The notes under the pieces were generated by a model. It did not search any database. It was not told the DNA's origin and saw only the letters and a program-made list of their open reading frames with translations. DNA of 64,000 nt, taken from NCBI GenBank assembly GCA_027919835.1, contig JANVFP010000020.1, positions 992,001 to 1,056,000 of the forward strand. Reading direction: 5' to 3'. Positions 53,818 to 63,231 of this stretch are shown here, piece by piece. How positions within the stretch are numbered: position 1 is the first letter of the stretch; each line of letters begins with the position of its first letter. Both the position numbers and the translations under genes were made by a program. This DNA comes from Lentinula raphanica. Taxonomy: Eukaryota; Basidiomycota; Agaricomycetes; Agaricales; Omphalotaceae.

Positions 53818-56176
53818 ATGTCTTCAAGTACAGCTCCAACTTCAGTGCCTCAAACTCCAAGCCTCAATAATACATATGGTGCAATGTTAATTGGAGGTAT
53901 GTTTGGATTATTCAATTTCCAAGTACTGGTAGCTCCTTTCTTTTTCCTTTGTCTGTGCTTTCAGCTGTATTAGATGCTGACTGCTACTACTACCCTCTAT
54001 CTAGTTCTTTTTGCTACATTGTGATTGTTATTCTTATTTGACAAAGTTGGCTCTATCTTCTGATGCATGCTCTGTTACCTCTCCTCTGGTACTGGTAATT
54101 ATAATTGCACTATTGTCTAGCTTGCAAGGTTGCTTGACATTACAAACAATTATGTATTATGATTCTTATCCCAAAGATCCAATTTCAACAAAGCTAGTGG
54201 TATGTTCTTTCTTTCTTATAATTGAAAACTGCTGCCTCAAATATTTCTTCTATCTTTTTCCCATTAGGTTGCCATAGTCTGGTATGTTAACAAAAGCCTG
54301 ACATGACTCAGTGAAGACTGGCAGTACTGAAAAACTACTCATAGGTGTCTTGATACTTTCCACCTTGTCCTCATTGCTCAGTCTACATATCATTATCTGA
54401 TTGACAACTGGGGTGTATTGGAGGCACTGGGATTCTCAACCTGGGAACTTGACTTGAACGTAGTGTTCATTGGGTTGTCCAGTTTTGTCTGTCAAGTTTT
54501 TTTTTTGAAAAGGTCTGTAGTTTATATATGGCACAGTCATTTTTATGAGGAATTCTGATTTCATTTCATCCTGTTCATATGATCCACATGATATTTCAAA
54601 TAGGATTTGGGTCTTTAGCAAAAAAAATATTTTCCTGGTTGCTTTTTTGGCTACATTATGTGCCACCACTCTTGTTCTTGATGTTGTTGTCACAGTGCAA
54701 ATCACTCAAAATAGGTCAGTTACGGAGTTTGGAAAAAGAAAGGGAGAGATCATTGCTGTGTTCACCTCTGGTGCCATAGGTGAGTTGGGCTCATATAACT
54801 GCTTTACAAACTCTGATCTTGATGATTATTGTATTTTGTGCACCATTCTATTTGCAAGCCGATGTTGCACTAACATCAGTGCTATGCTATTATATCCAGA
54901 GAAGTGGGAGGGGTGGTTTTGGAAGGTAAGTCCAACATGATCTTTCAATGCTGGTCTCAACTTTTGGTATTCATCATTGACAATACCAGAACCAACTCTT
55001 TGATTGGTTTTGTCATCAAATATGCAGTCACAACAGGCCTCTTAACAAGGTATGTACATCTTTATCGAAATAATTGCCATGTTATGCTGATAGGTATATA
55101 CCTTGATTCTAGCTTATTAGGAGTTTTCACCCTAATTGCTGTTTGTGATATAATATCTTTCATCTCTATTATGTGTAACTAACTTACTTTGGCTAACAGT
55201 ATTTTGCTTCACCTGCTGGTTTCATATTTATTGTAAGTTTAAATCTTCATCCAGGTTAAATACACCAAGCTCAACCCTTTTATACACTGCTCATTCCTCT
55301 TTAATAATTATATAGGCCTGTAAGAATGAAAATAAACCGGCCAAGCCAGGGATTGAACCTGGGCCTCCTGCCTTTCCGGTGCAGTGCTCTACCACTGAGC
55401 TACTGGGCCATATTCCAATGGATGTTGGATTCACAATCCTAACACTCCCCCTGAAACCAACATCTACAGCAACTTTCTGTGCTTCCATGTCAATTTCAGG
55501 ACCCCTTGATTGCTCAGCAGGCTTATCTCATCAAACTGGCAGAAATCGCTGCTCTGACTGCGAATCTGTAAGAATGAAAATAAACCGGCCAAGCCAGGGA
55601 TTGAACCTGGGCCTCCTGCCTTTCCGGTGCAGTGCTCTACCACTGAGCTACTGGGCCATATTCCAATGGATGTTGGATTCACAATCCTAACAAGGCCATG
55701 CATTTTTCCTTGGGACGCTTGTATACCAATGCTCTTCTTGCCACGTACGTTAGGATCTTGAATTCAAGGAGTATTCAACATTACATTATCATGGCTGATG
55801 AGTTGAGTTTGTTCTACAGGTTGAACTCTCGCTCCAAAATTCGTGCTGCAATTCTGAAGCCCATAGAACTTAATGGTAATCTACCCAATTCAAGAGACAA
55901 ACAGACAAGGACAGGAGTTGGTTCCATGTCAATTCCTTTATCTAATTCTGAGGCAAGTTGACTCATGATGGTCTTTGATTGGTATTATGAAAAGGATAAC
56001 CTCTTATTATTATTACATATTAGGTCCAAAATGCTCAGCACACTCATGTACAAGTTCATACAGTAACGGAAACTGTTCAGTCAGGATATTCCTACAATCT
56101 GGAGCTCTCAGAAGGGCATGGCCCAATTCACAGCCATGCAGATATGAAATGCTCCTCAGATTTGGGTGATGTATGA
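53818..56176 (+). CDS. DUF6534-type multi-pass membrane protein, with a miniature LTR element at one splice site
   Basis: The exon series reads the typical plan of this fungal seven-helix-like family: a short N-terminus (PQTPSLNNTYGAMLIGG), TLQTIMYYDSYPKDPISTKLV, CLDTFHLVLIAQSTYHYL, VVFIGLSSFVCQVFFLKR, then NIFLVAFLATLCATTLVLDV, IKYAVTTGLLT, FASPAGFIF, LGRLYTNALLAT and LNSRSKIRAAIL, and a hydrophilic tail ending at 56176. Exons at the 3' end are 55695-55744, 55820-55952 and 56024-56176; the last intron has a GC donor (GCAAGT). The 374-bp element at 55319-55692 lies in the intron before 55695 and supplies a copied acceptor AG. Borders near 53.9-54.2 kb are unclear. Function of the family is unknown; members occur widely in mushroom genomes. 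It may be an unrelated resident of the cluster. Confidence 0.72.
55339..55409 (-). promoter_or_regulatory. tRNA-like sequence in LTR 1 with A and B boxes of a Pol III promoter
   Basis: 71 nt on the minus strand fold as a tRNA: acceptor stem with one mismatch, D arm with TAGCTCAGTGG (A box), anticodon arm with one A-G mismatch, five-base variable loop, and a perfect T arm around GGTTCAATCCC (B box). The loop CCGGAAA has C instead of the invariant U at position 33, so it is probably not a working tRNA. Confidence 0.85.
55587..55657 (-). promoter_or_regulatory. tRNA-like sequence in LTR 2
   Basis: Same 71-nt sequence as in LTR 1, 248 bases further on. Confidence 0.85.
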
Positions 56177-56365
56177 AATCCAAGGGATCATATCATGTCT
56201 TGCAATACTACTTGCCCTCTTTCCCTACATAGCTTGCCTTGTGATGGGCTGAAATTCAATAGTTACTGTGTAGCATTGTACACATGAATCCTGCTTAATA
56301 GTCATTTTCTCAGAGTTGTATGTTACTGACCAGCAAATTATGCAAATGCCACCGGGATAGAAAGA

Positions 56366-56689
56366 TGTTAGGAATTCAGCATAACAGTGGCGACGACACG
56401 TTAGTCTCATACGCGGTGTGGTGACATAGGTATGGACAAGATCGATGTATTGGTTTGTTTGGATTCTTGATTTGTATATTTAAGACGTATTTCTGTATAA
56501 TCACTCTTCAACTCGTATTACTACGTTGAAGAGTGAGTATCTTATATTCCATTGCTATATGCTACCTTACTTACACTTCATTACTAGCTCACTTTGTACT
56601 CATATAGGTATATATCAATAGAACTTGTATTACCACGTTGAAAACTCACTTTGTACTCGTATAGACGGTGGCTAGCAAATCTTTAAGAG
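56366..56689 (+). repeat. 5' LTR of second copia element
   Basis: 324 bp; pairs with 58618-58947. Contains an internal near-repeat (CACTTCATTACTAGCTCAC region and the later TATTACCACGTTGAA). Confidence 0.88.
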
Positions 56690-56767
56690 ATTTGCAGTCA
56701 GAAACACAAACACTGCCATTTCATCGTAACATAATTCTACTGAACTCGCCTTTAGCAATCATCTGTT

Positions 56768-58585
56768 TTGAAGATGTCGGCCATGAACACACTCCTGCCT
56801 ATCCAAACGTTTCCCAAAAATCATCAATTGGATAGTGTTTCGAACTTTCTTTTGTTCAGCAACTCTATTGTGAGTATTACCCGTGGGTACAGGCTCGAAG
56901 GCTATATCAATGGGTCCATTCCTCGCCCAGCTGCAAATATCGCTCCTTCTGTCCTTGCCACTGGCGCTACGCCTGGCCAGCCAGTCATCGCAACTTCTAC
57001 TGCCAATAACTTGAACTCGCCCACCGAAAATCCTGTACCTAAGCAATATGACCAGGCAATGACTGAGCCTGAGTTGTGGAAACCGCCAATGCAAAAGGAG
57101 TTCGATTCATTGGAGGGGCAAGGATGTTGGGAACTTGTTGACAGACCGGCTGATGCTAAAGTTCTCAAGGGGATGTGGGTCTACGACCTCAAAGTTGACG
57201 GTAGTGGTGAGATTCTTGCTTGCAAAGCACGTTGGGTCGCACGCGGAGATATGCAGTGGCCTGGTCTGAATTTTGACAAGACCTGGTCAATGGTCGCACG
57301 TATGGAGTCCTCCAGGTTTCTCATTGCCTGTTCTGCCGCTCTGGGCTGGTCAACCCGACAATGGGACTTCTCCGTGGCGTATCTCAATGGTACTCTTCCT
57401 GATCATCCAAAAATCTTCATGAACCAAGTTACTGGCTTCTCCAAGCAAGGGGAGGAGAACAAAGTTTGTTTGATGAAAAAGCCACTTTATGGGCTTGCTC
57501 AAGCTGGTCACATATGGTTCAAGGAGCTCAAGAATGAAGCTCATCGCATTGGATTCAAATCTTCTCGAGCAGATCCTTGCATCCATTTTCATAAAGACCC
57601 CGTCACCGGATCACATTCAATTCATTTGGTGCATACAGATGATATATGGTCAGCCGCCATGGATGATGAAGAAGCAGATAAGTCAATGAAGGACTTCAAC
57701 AGATGGGACTGGAAGGATGTCAAAGACAAAAAATTCCTTGTCGGCCTAACACTGGAATACTTCAAAGATGGAGGCATCGGAATCTCGCAAGCTCCCTTCA
57801 TCGAAAACTCCCTGAAATATTTCGGGCTCTGGGACTCACTCTACCCAATCAATACACCTCTACCTCCGAAGTACCACATTATCCCTCCAAAGTACTATTC
57901 CAAAGAGGACTCGGACTTCATGAAAGATAAACCTTACCGGCAAATTCTTGGCTGTTGTTGGTGGATCGCGTTGTCTACTTGTCCCAATATCGTCTTTGCA
58001 TGCTCAAGCCTATCTCCAGTTCAGAACCAACCTACTCGCAAACACTGGGAACTGCTGATCAAACTCTGTCAGTACATCAAAAGCACTATCAATGGAATCA
58101 TTTATTGAAAACTCAATGGCGCAGATACCCTCAAGCCGATCAGGTATGTCGATTCAGATTGGGCAAGTAACCTGCACACCCAACGTTCGGTATCTGGTTA
58201 CATGTTCTTGATCAACGGTTCTCTGGTGTCGTGGTCTTCGAAGCCTCAATCAATAACCACATTACTATCTTCCATGGAAGCAGAATATGTGGCCCTGGCT
58301 CACAGAGTACAGCAGGCGGTATGGCTCAATAGCTGGTTGTCGGAGGTAGAACTTGGTGGGAAGGTTCCGATGTGGATACTTAGCAACAGCTTAGGAGCAA
58401 TCAGTCTTTTGGAAATGACCCGCAAACATGGAGTTTCAAAGGCTATTGATGTTCGCTATCACTTTATTCGGGACGAAGTTGAGGATAACAAAGTTGAAAT
58501 CTATCCAGTTGCCTCCGAAGACAACGTTGCCGACATTATGACAAAGTCACGAAGGAGCTCCATCAACAATTTGTTCATGCGCTAG
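56768..58585 (+). pseudogene. Copia gag-RT-RNase H remnant with an in-frame stop
   Basis: The first 60 residues resemble the start of copia gag (LEGYINGSIPRP), then after a Thr/Ala/Pro-rich junction the frame runs straight into the reverse transcriptase (ELWKPPMQKEFDSLE, ARWVARGDMQWPG, YGLAQAGHIWFKEL). So a deletion has joined gag to RT and removed protease and integrase. The usual YVDD is HTDD here: the two Asp are kept but the Tyr-Val is lost. A TGA at 58106-58108 interrupts the frame before RNase H, which continues in the same frame (RYVDSDWASNLHTQRSVSGY, SSMEAEYVAL) to 58585. The element cannot encode its own integration and is probably dead. Confidence 0.88.
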
Positions 58586-58617
58586 GACTTGATTGGTGGT
58601 ATCGTCGCCAGGGGGAG

Positions 58618-58947
58618 TGTTAGGAATTCAGCATAACAATGGCGACGACGCGTTAGTCTCATACGCGGTGTGGTGACATAGGTATGGACGAGATCGGTGT
58701 ATTGGTTTGTTTGGATTCTCAATTTGTATATTTAAGACGTATTTCTGTATAATCACTCTTCAACTCATATTACCACATTGAAGAGTGAGTATCTTATATT
58801 CCATCGCTATATGCTACCTTACTTTAATACTTACACTTCATTACTAGCTCACTTCATACTCGTATAGGTATATATCAATAGAACTCGTATTACCACATTG
58901 AAGACTCACTTCGTACTCGTATAGACGGCGGCTAGCAAATCTTAAGA
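58618..58947 (+). repeat. 3' LTR of second copia element
   Basis: 330 bp; about as long as the 5' LTR, with scattered substitutions and short indels. Confidence 0.88.
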
Positions 58948-58952
58948 AAAGA

Positions 58953-59362
58953 ATGTGGTGATATTTCTGAATTTTACTCTATCCACTTTGAAAACTTTGG
59001 AAACCTTAGATGGGAGCCGGACAGGAAGGATCATGGGACAGGACCAGGCAGGATGGTCGGATGTTGATTCTGCCGCAAGTGCCATTTTCATCAATCAGAA
59101 AGCCTTCATTTGTACTTACATTTTTTTGATCTTCTTTGACTCCTTCAACTTTGCTCTGATGCATCAACAGTAGATCATCGGCGTCTCAGTATGACAGATG
59201 TATGCCTTTCGGATCTTCAAGATTCATGAAGATTTCATACGAGGCCATCGAAGATTGTGCATATTTTGAACCTTATTGGATTGAGCAACAAAATCAGTGA
59301 CAAATAAGAGCACTACTTAACAGGAGCAACCTGACATCCTGTACGTTAACTTCCTATTGACC
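58953..59362. other. Intergenic region upstream of the halogenase
   Basis: Promoter side of the halogenase. A short ORF at 58955-59173 is not supported. Confidence 0.55.
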
Positions 59363-61220
59363 ATGACTCCTTCTATCATTCCTGTAAAGGCCACTGTTCT
59401 GGTAGTGGGTGGTGGACCAGCTGGCTCTTACGCTGCTAGCGTTCTTGCTCGCCGCCAGATAGACGTCGTTGTCCTGGAAGCTTCCAGATTCCCACGTTAC
59501 CACATTGGTGAATCCTTATTGGCGTCCACAAACTACTTTCTCGAATATATTGGTGCTCGCGAGAAAGTCCTTGCTCATGGCTTTATACGCAAACCGGGAG
59601 GTGCATTCAAGTTGCGCAAAGACTTTCCTGCAGCCTATACCAATTTTGTACGTGTTCAATGTCCGGGTAGATGCTTCTCGTTGAAATTGAGCCCATCCGG
59701 CTCTGCCCCTTGAATAGGTTGATCATAACACTGGAAACCATGCACTGAACGTAGTCAGTAATAACCCCCACTTTGTCGCGTGCTCATATGCCACTAACAG
59801 ATAAAAATTTCTTTCAGAATCGTGCTGAATATGATGACCTTCTTTTTCGTCACGCCGGTGAACAGGGAGCGAAAGTGTTTGATGAACACAAAGTTACTCT
59901 GCTCAATTTCTCGGCGCAAGATTCTAGTCGTCCAGTATCAGCAGAATGGGAGTGCAAGGCCAATGGAACGAAAGGAACGATCGAGTTTGACTACCTCATC
60001 GACGCTGCCGGCCGTCAGGGTCTCCTATCCACAAAATATCACAAGGATCGCGAGTATACAAAAAGTTTGAAGGTAGTGTTTCTTCTGGTCTTACCGTGTC
60101 AGTGTCGTGACAGTTTCCACAGAATTCTGCTACATGGGCTTACTGGAAAGGAAGCAAATTGTACGGTGAAGGCACTGAAAGATTCGGGGCTCCATTCATT
60201 GAAGCTCTTCATGGTATGCTCAATTCACCAACTTTTGCGCACAACTATCCTCATACTTGCTGTAGATAATACTGGGTGGTGCTGGTACATTCCAATCAAC
60301 GACGACACCATATCCATAGGTTTCGTCATTCATGAGGAATTCGTCAAGGAAAAGAAAGCGGGGAAAACACTTGAGGAATTCTACATGTCGCAATTCGATC
60401 TTCTCACAGATGCCCCAAAATACCGAGCCGGAGGGGAGATGGTACCTAACAAGGAAGGCGGAAACAGTCCTGTTTACATGGCTAGCGATTACAGCTACAC
60501 ATCGAAAGATGTCGGTCGCCTCAACTACCGTCTGGTTGGCGATTCCGCGGCCTTTATCGATCCTTTCTTCTCTTCTGGTGTTCATCTAGCCTTTGTTGGC
60601 AGTCTTTCCGCTGCGCTCTCAATCATTTCAGTCATTGACGGGAAGACCGACGAAGAAAGCGCTGCTGCGTTTCACGATGCAGAACTTAAAGTTGCATTCA
60701 TGAGGTTTGTGCGCTCTTCTTTCTATTGACTGATAACTGTGCTCATCGATCTATTCTGAGATTCTTCATTGTGGTTATGGCAGGCTACAAGCAGATGCGA
60801 GGTGGACTACAGGCAAATGTATTGAATGACCTTGATGAGCAGAGCTTTGATAGAGCATTTGATATTATTCGCCCTGTGATCCAGGGAACAGGAGACATCG
60901 GAGTGGACAAAGCGAGCACGGGTAATGTGAAGCTGAGCGAGGAGGAAGTAAGGGGCGCAATGGACTTCATTTTCCGACTATTCTCGCATCCTTCCCCTGG
61001 AGCGAAGGTTGTAGAGCACGAAGATGATGGACTTCATGGGAATGTTGATGACTTGGATAAAGATGCCCGGGCTCGACTGAAGGCATTTTCACAGTATGTC
61101 CCTCACCTCATGGGCCACGACGGCGTCATGCATATCCTGGATGCAGCACAAGAGAAGATGAGACTTTCAGTCAATGGCTCTACTGCTATTAAGCTGAAGC
61201 CGCTGGGTGTCTCTGTTTGA
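59363..61220 (+). CDS. Flavin-dependent halogenase
   Basis: Uses FADH2, oxygen and a halide (usually chloride) to halogenate an electron-rich ring. The first exon holds the dinucleotide-binding motif LVVGGGPAGSYAASVLARR and the ESLLASTN segment. Further exons: 59817 onward (NRAEYDDLLFRHAGEQGAKV, then FDYLIDAAGRQGLLST), the region SATWAYWKGSKLYGEGTERF read in another frame after an intron at about 60072, then DNTGWCWYIPINDDTISIG from about 60267. WCWYIP is the W-x-W-x-I-P motif that marks halogenases within the flavin monooxygenases. RLVGDSAAFIDPFFSSGVHLA binds the FAD ribityl side. An intron with GTTTGT donor at about 60704 joins to FFIVVMAGYKQMRG and the C-terminal helical part up to the stop at 61220. 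Basidiomycete relatives chlorinate aromatic polyketide moieties, which agrees with the neighbouring synthase. Length and motifs look complete. Confidence 0.91.
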
Positions 61221-61547
61221 ATATTCAAACTTACTTCGAAAAAGACTTTGAAGATATGTGTGTATATACATGTGTTCATGGTTTCTACTATATGTTCCTA
61301 GAATCGCTGTCAATCGAACCAACTCAGAGACTCCTCAGATTGTAAATCCCGACTGCATCTCGTTCGATGATATAGATCGATATAACTTTGAAATTTTGTC
61401 CAATCATCGATATAGTATAGCTCGATTAACGACACGAGAATCTGGACTCATGGGTGAGGGTGGTTCTGGTTGGTTCAACGCAAGAACTAGATTCACTTTC
61501 ATGGTCGTCGGAATGAGTAATGGAGCTATTACCCTTACAATCCTATA
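61221..61547. other. Spacer between convergent halogenase and KH-domain genes
   Basis: 3' ends of both genes. No gene seen. Confidence 0.6.
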
Positions 61548-63057
61548 TCACGCAGGTGGAGGAGGCGGAGGCGGAGCCTGACCATCAGGGGGTGGCGGGG
61601 GCGGTCCAGATGGCTGAGGGGCTGGAGCAGAAGGATCGTAACCCTGATAGTTGGGATATCCAGGATATCCGCCTGGAGCTTGAGCACCTTGGATGCCTGG
61701 AGCCTGACCCTGACCCTGACCCTGAGGTTGTTGACCTTGCTGGGCGTAGTACTGTTCAGCCTGTTTGGCTTGTTCTGCAGCCCAAGCTTTGAATTCCGGA
61801 GAATTGACATCATATCCGTATGCAGCCCTGGATAATGGAAAAGGTCAGAACGAAAGTAATAGGAGGGACTTCCGAATTTGAAGGCACACATGAATAAGGA
61901 GAGAAAAGACATAAAGATCAACTAGTAAAAGAAAACTCACCAATACGCAGCATACTGCTCCTGTGTCGACCCGGTAGCTCCTCCTGCACCAGCACCAGCA
62001 GCAGGATCAGCACCCCCGGGCGGCGGGGGAGGAGCTTCGCCCGGTGGCGGAGGTGCGTATCCTCCAGGTGCACCTCCAGGATACCCACCCTGCATAGACG
62101 CAGCATATGCAGCATACTGCTGTTGAGCTTGGTGCAGCTCCATTTGCTGGGCTTGTACTATAGCAGCCATTTTTGCATGTTCGGCGCGGACGACGAGGAG
62201 AAGATCTTCGGTGAGTACTTTTGCTCGGGCTACTTGAGATTCTTCAGGGCCACTGGAAGGAGGAAATGAAGACGAGGTGTAAAATGAATAACAAAACACA
62301 TCGACTCACGTTATATGTATATACAGCGGTTCTTCACTCTCTCTTCCAGTCTCCTGCTCGACGAAGCCTGAGCCGACACCCTTGATTTGTACACGTGTTC
62401 CTGTTTCTTGCTGGATATACTTGACGAACGAACCCTTTGGTCATCTTTCAGCAACCTCGTTATCACGGGATACTAAAGCACTCACACTTGGCCCAACAAC
62501 CTTCGCCCTCAAGTTGAAGTTCCTGATACTTTCGAGCCCCACCGGTAGTTTCTCCTCTGGCCACTTTCTTCTCCCGCCCATTTTGTCCTTCTTATCCTCT
62601 ACCAAACTTCCCATGTCAATCGCTAGCAGTTCTTCGACCTTTTTAATGGCTTTATCGAGGATCTCGCGGGTAGGAGCCATGATGTGTAGATATAGTGGTG
62701 GATCTCTTTCGGTAGCCTTCGAACGCTGAGGATGCCAAGTTCCTTTGGTTGATATCGAGGCTCCAGTTTCTTCTTGGATCTAATGAACGTAAATGATGAC
62801 AAATGCTGGAGAAAGAGACTGCAACTCACTTCCTGCTGAGTTGAGCTTTTACAAAGCATATACCTATTCCTTGCATCGTTGATATCGATATCATGAGTAT
62901 ACGCTGCATCGTTCAGCCCTCCTCCTCCTAATGCGCCTGCCCCACCTGCAGCAAACTGTGCGGCGATCTTGGCGGCTATTGCTGCTGCTGCTGCCGCTGC
63001 TTCCGACGCCTGTTTCGAAGAGCTTCCTGGGGCGTTAGACGGTGAAGCTGTGGACAT
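61548..63057 (-). CDS. KH-domain RNA-binding protein, KHDC4 (BLOM7)-like
   Basis: A probable nuclear RNA-binding protein linked to splicing in animals. The start codon at 63057 gives a Ser/Ala-rich N-terminus (ASEAAAAAAAIAAKIAAQF), then HDIDINDARNRYMLCKSSTQQE joined over an intron to IQEETGASISTKGTWHP, the hallmark start of the first KH domain of this family, and DPPLYLHIMAPTREILDKAI. The second KH domain starts ESIRNFNLRAKVVGP and continues after an intron with FVKYIQQETGTRVQIKGVGS (GXXG-type loop) and EEPLYIHITGPEESQVARAK. The C-terminal third is low complexity: Gln/Ala/Tyr-rich (HQAQQQYAAYAASMQGGYPG) and Pro/Gly-rich with polyproline runs to the stop at 61548. About five exons with 50-70 nt introns. 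A conserved housekeeping gene and probably a border of the metabolite cluster. Confidence 0.9.
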
Positions 63058-63231
63058 AGCTGAACGATGGAATCGAAAGAGATGAAGGCGATGAAGGCGA
63101 AGAAGAAAAATCAGAGGCTTGAATCGAACTTTCCCACACTGATTAGATTAGGATTTGTAATCATTTTCAAAATCTCTCCTTGAAGTTGAGCGCGGAGCGC
63201 CCAAGAGACGCTTGCTTTACTCTTGACTCCC

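Larger units (their letters stand above)
55319..55692 (-). mobile_element. Miniature LTR retroelement (TRIM-like) with tRNA-like sequence in both LTRs
   Basis: Two direct repeats of 126 bp (55319-55444 and 55567-55692) look identical by eye, start TG and end CA, and enclose only 122 bases. A 5-bp AGGCC flanks the whole on both sides (55314-55318 and 55693-55697), the expected target duplication. Read on the minus strand, the first LTR is followed by GATTCGCAGTCAGAGCAG (primer-site position) and the second is preceded by CAGGGGGAG (polypurine tract). It has no coding capacity, so it must be moved by another element. Near-identical LTRs suggest recent insertion. Confidence 0.9.
56366..58947 (+). 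mobile_element. Second Ty1/copia element, internally deleted, with both LTRs and target duplication
   Basis: 5' LTR 56366-56689 and 3' LTR 58618-58947 start TGTTAGGAATTCAGC and end near TTAAGA. AAAGA flanks the element at 56361-56365 and 58948-58952. The LTRs differ at a number of positions and by small indels, so the insertion is not new. The internal part is only 1.9 kb; integrase, protease and most of gag are missing. Primer site GATTTGCAGTCAGA starts at 56690 and polypurine tract CAGGGGGAG ends at 58617. Confidence 0.9.

Noticed and set aside
55339..55409. A functional tRNA gene
   Set aside because: It folds like a tRNA, but position 33 is C, two stems have mismatches, and the sequence lies inside directly repeated LTRs with a target duplication, so it is part of a mobile element.
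55291..55703. Protein-coding ORFs over the miniature element (SSSVVEHCTGKAGGPGSIPG)
   Set aside because: This is the well-known spurious translation of a tRNA-like sequence; the two ORFs are simply repeats of the LTR.
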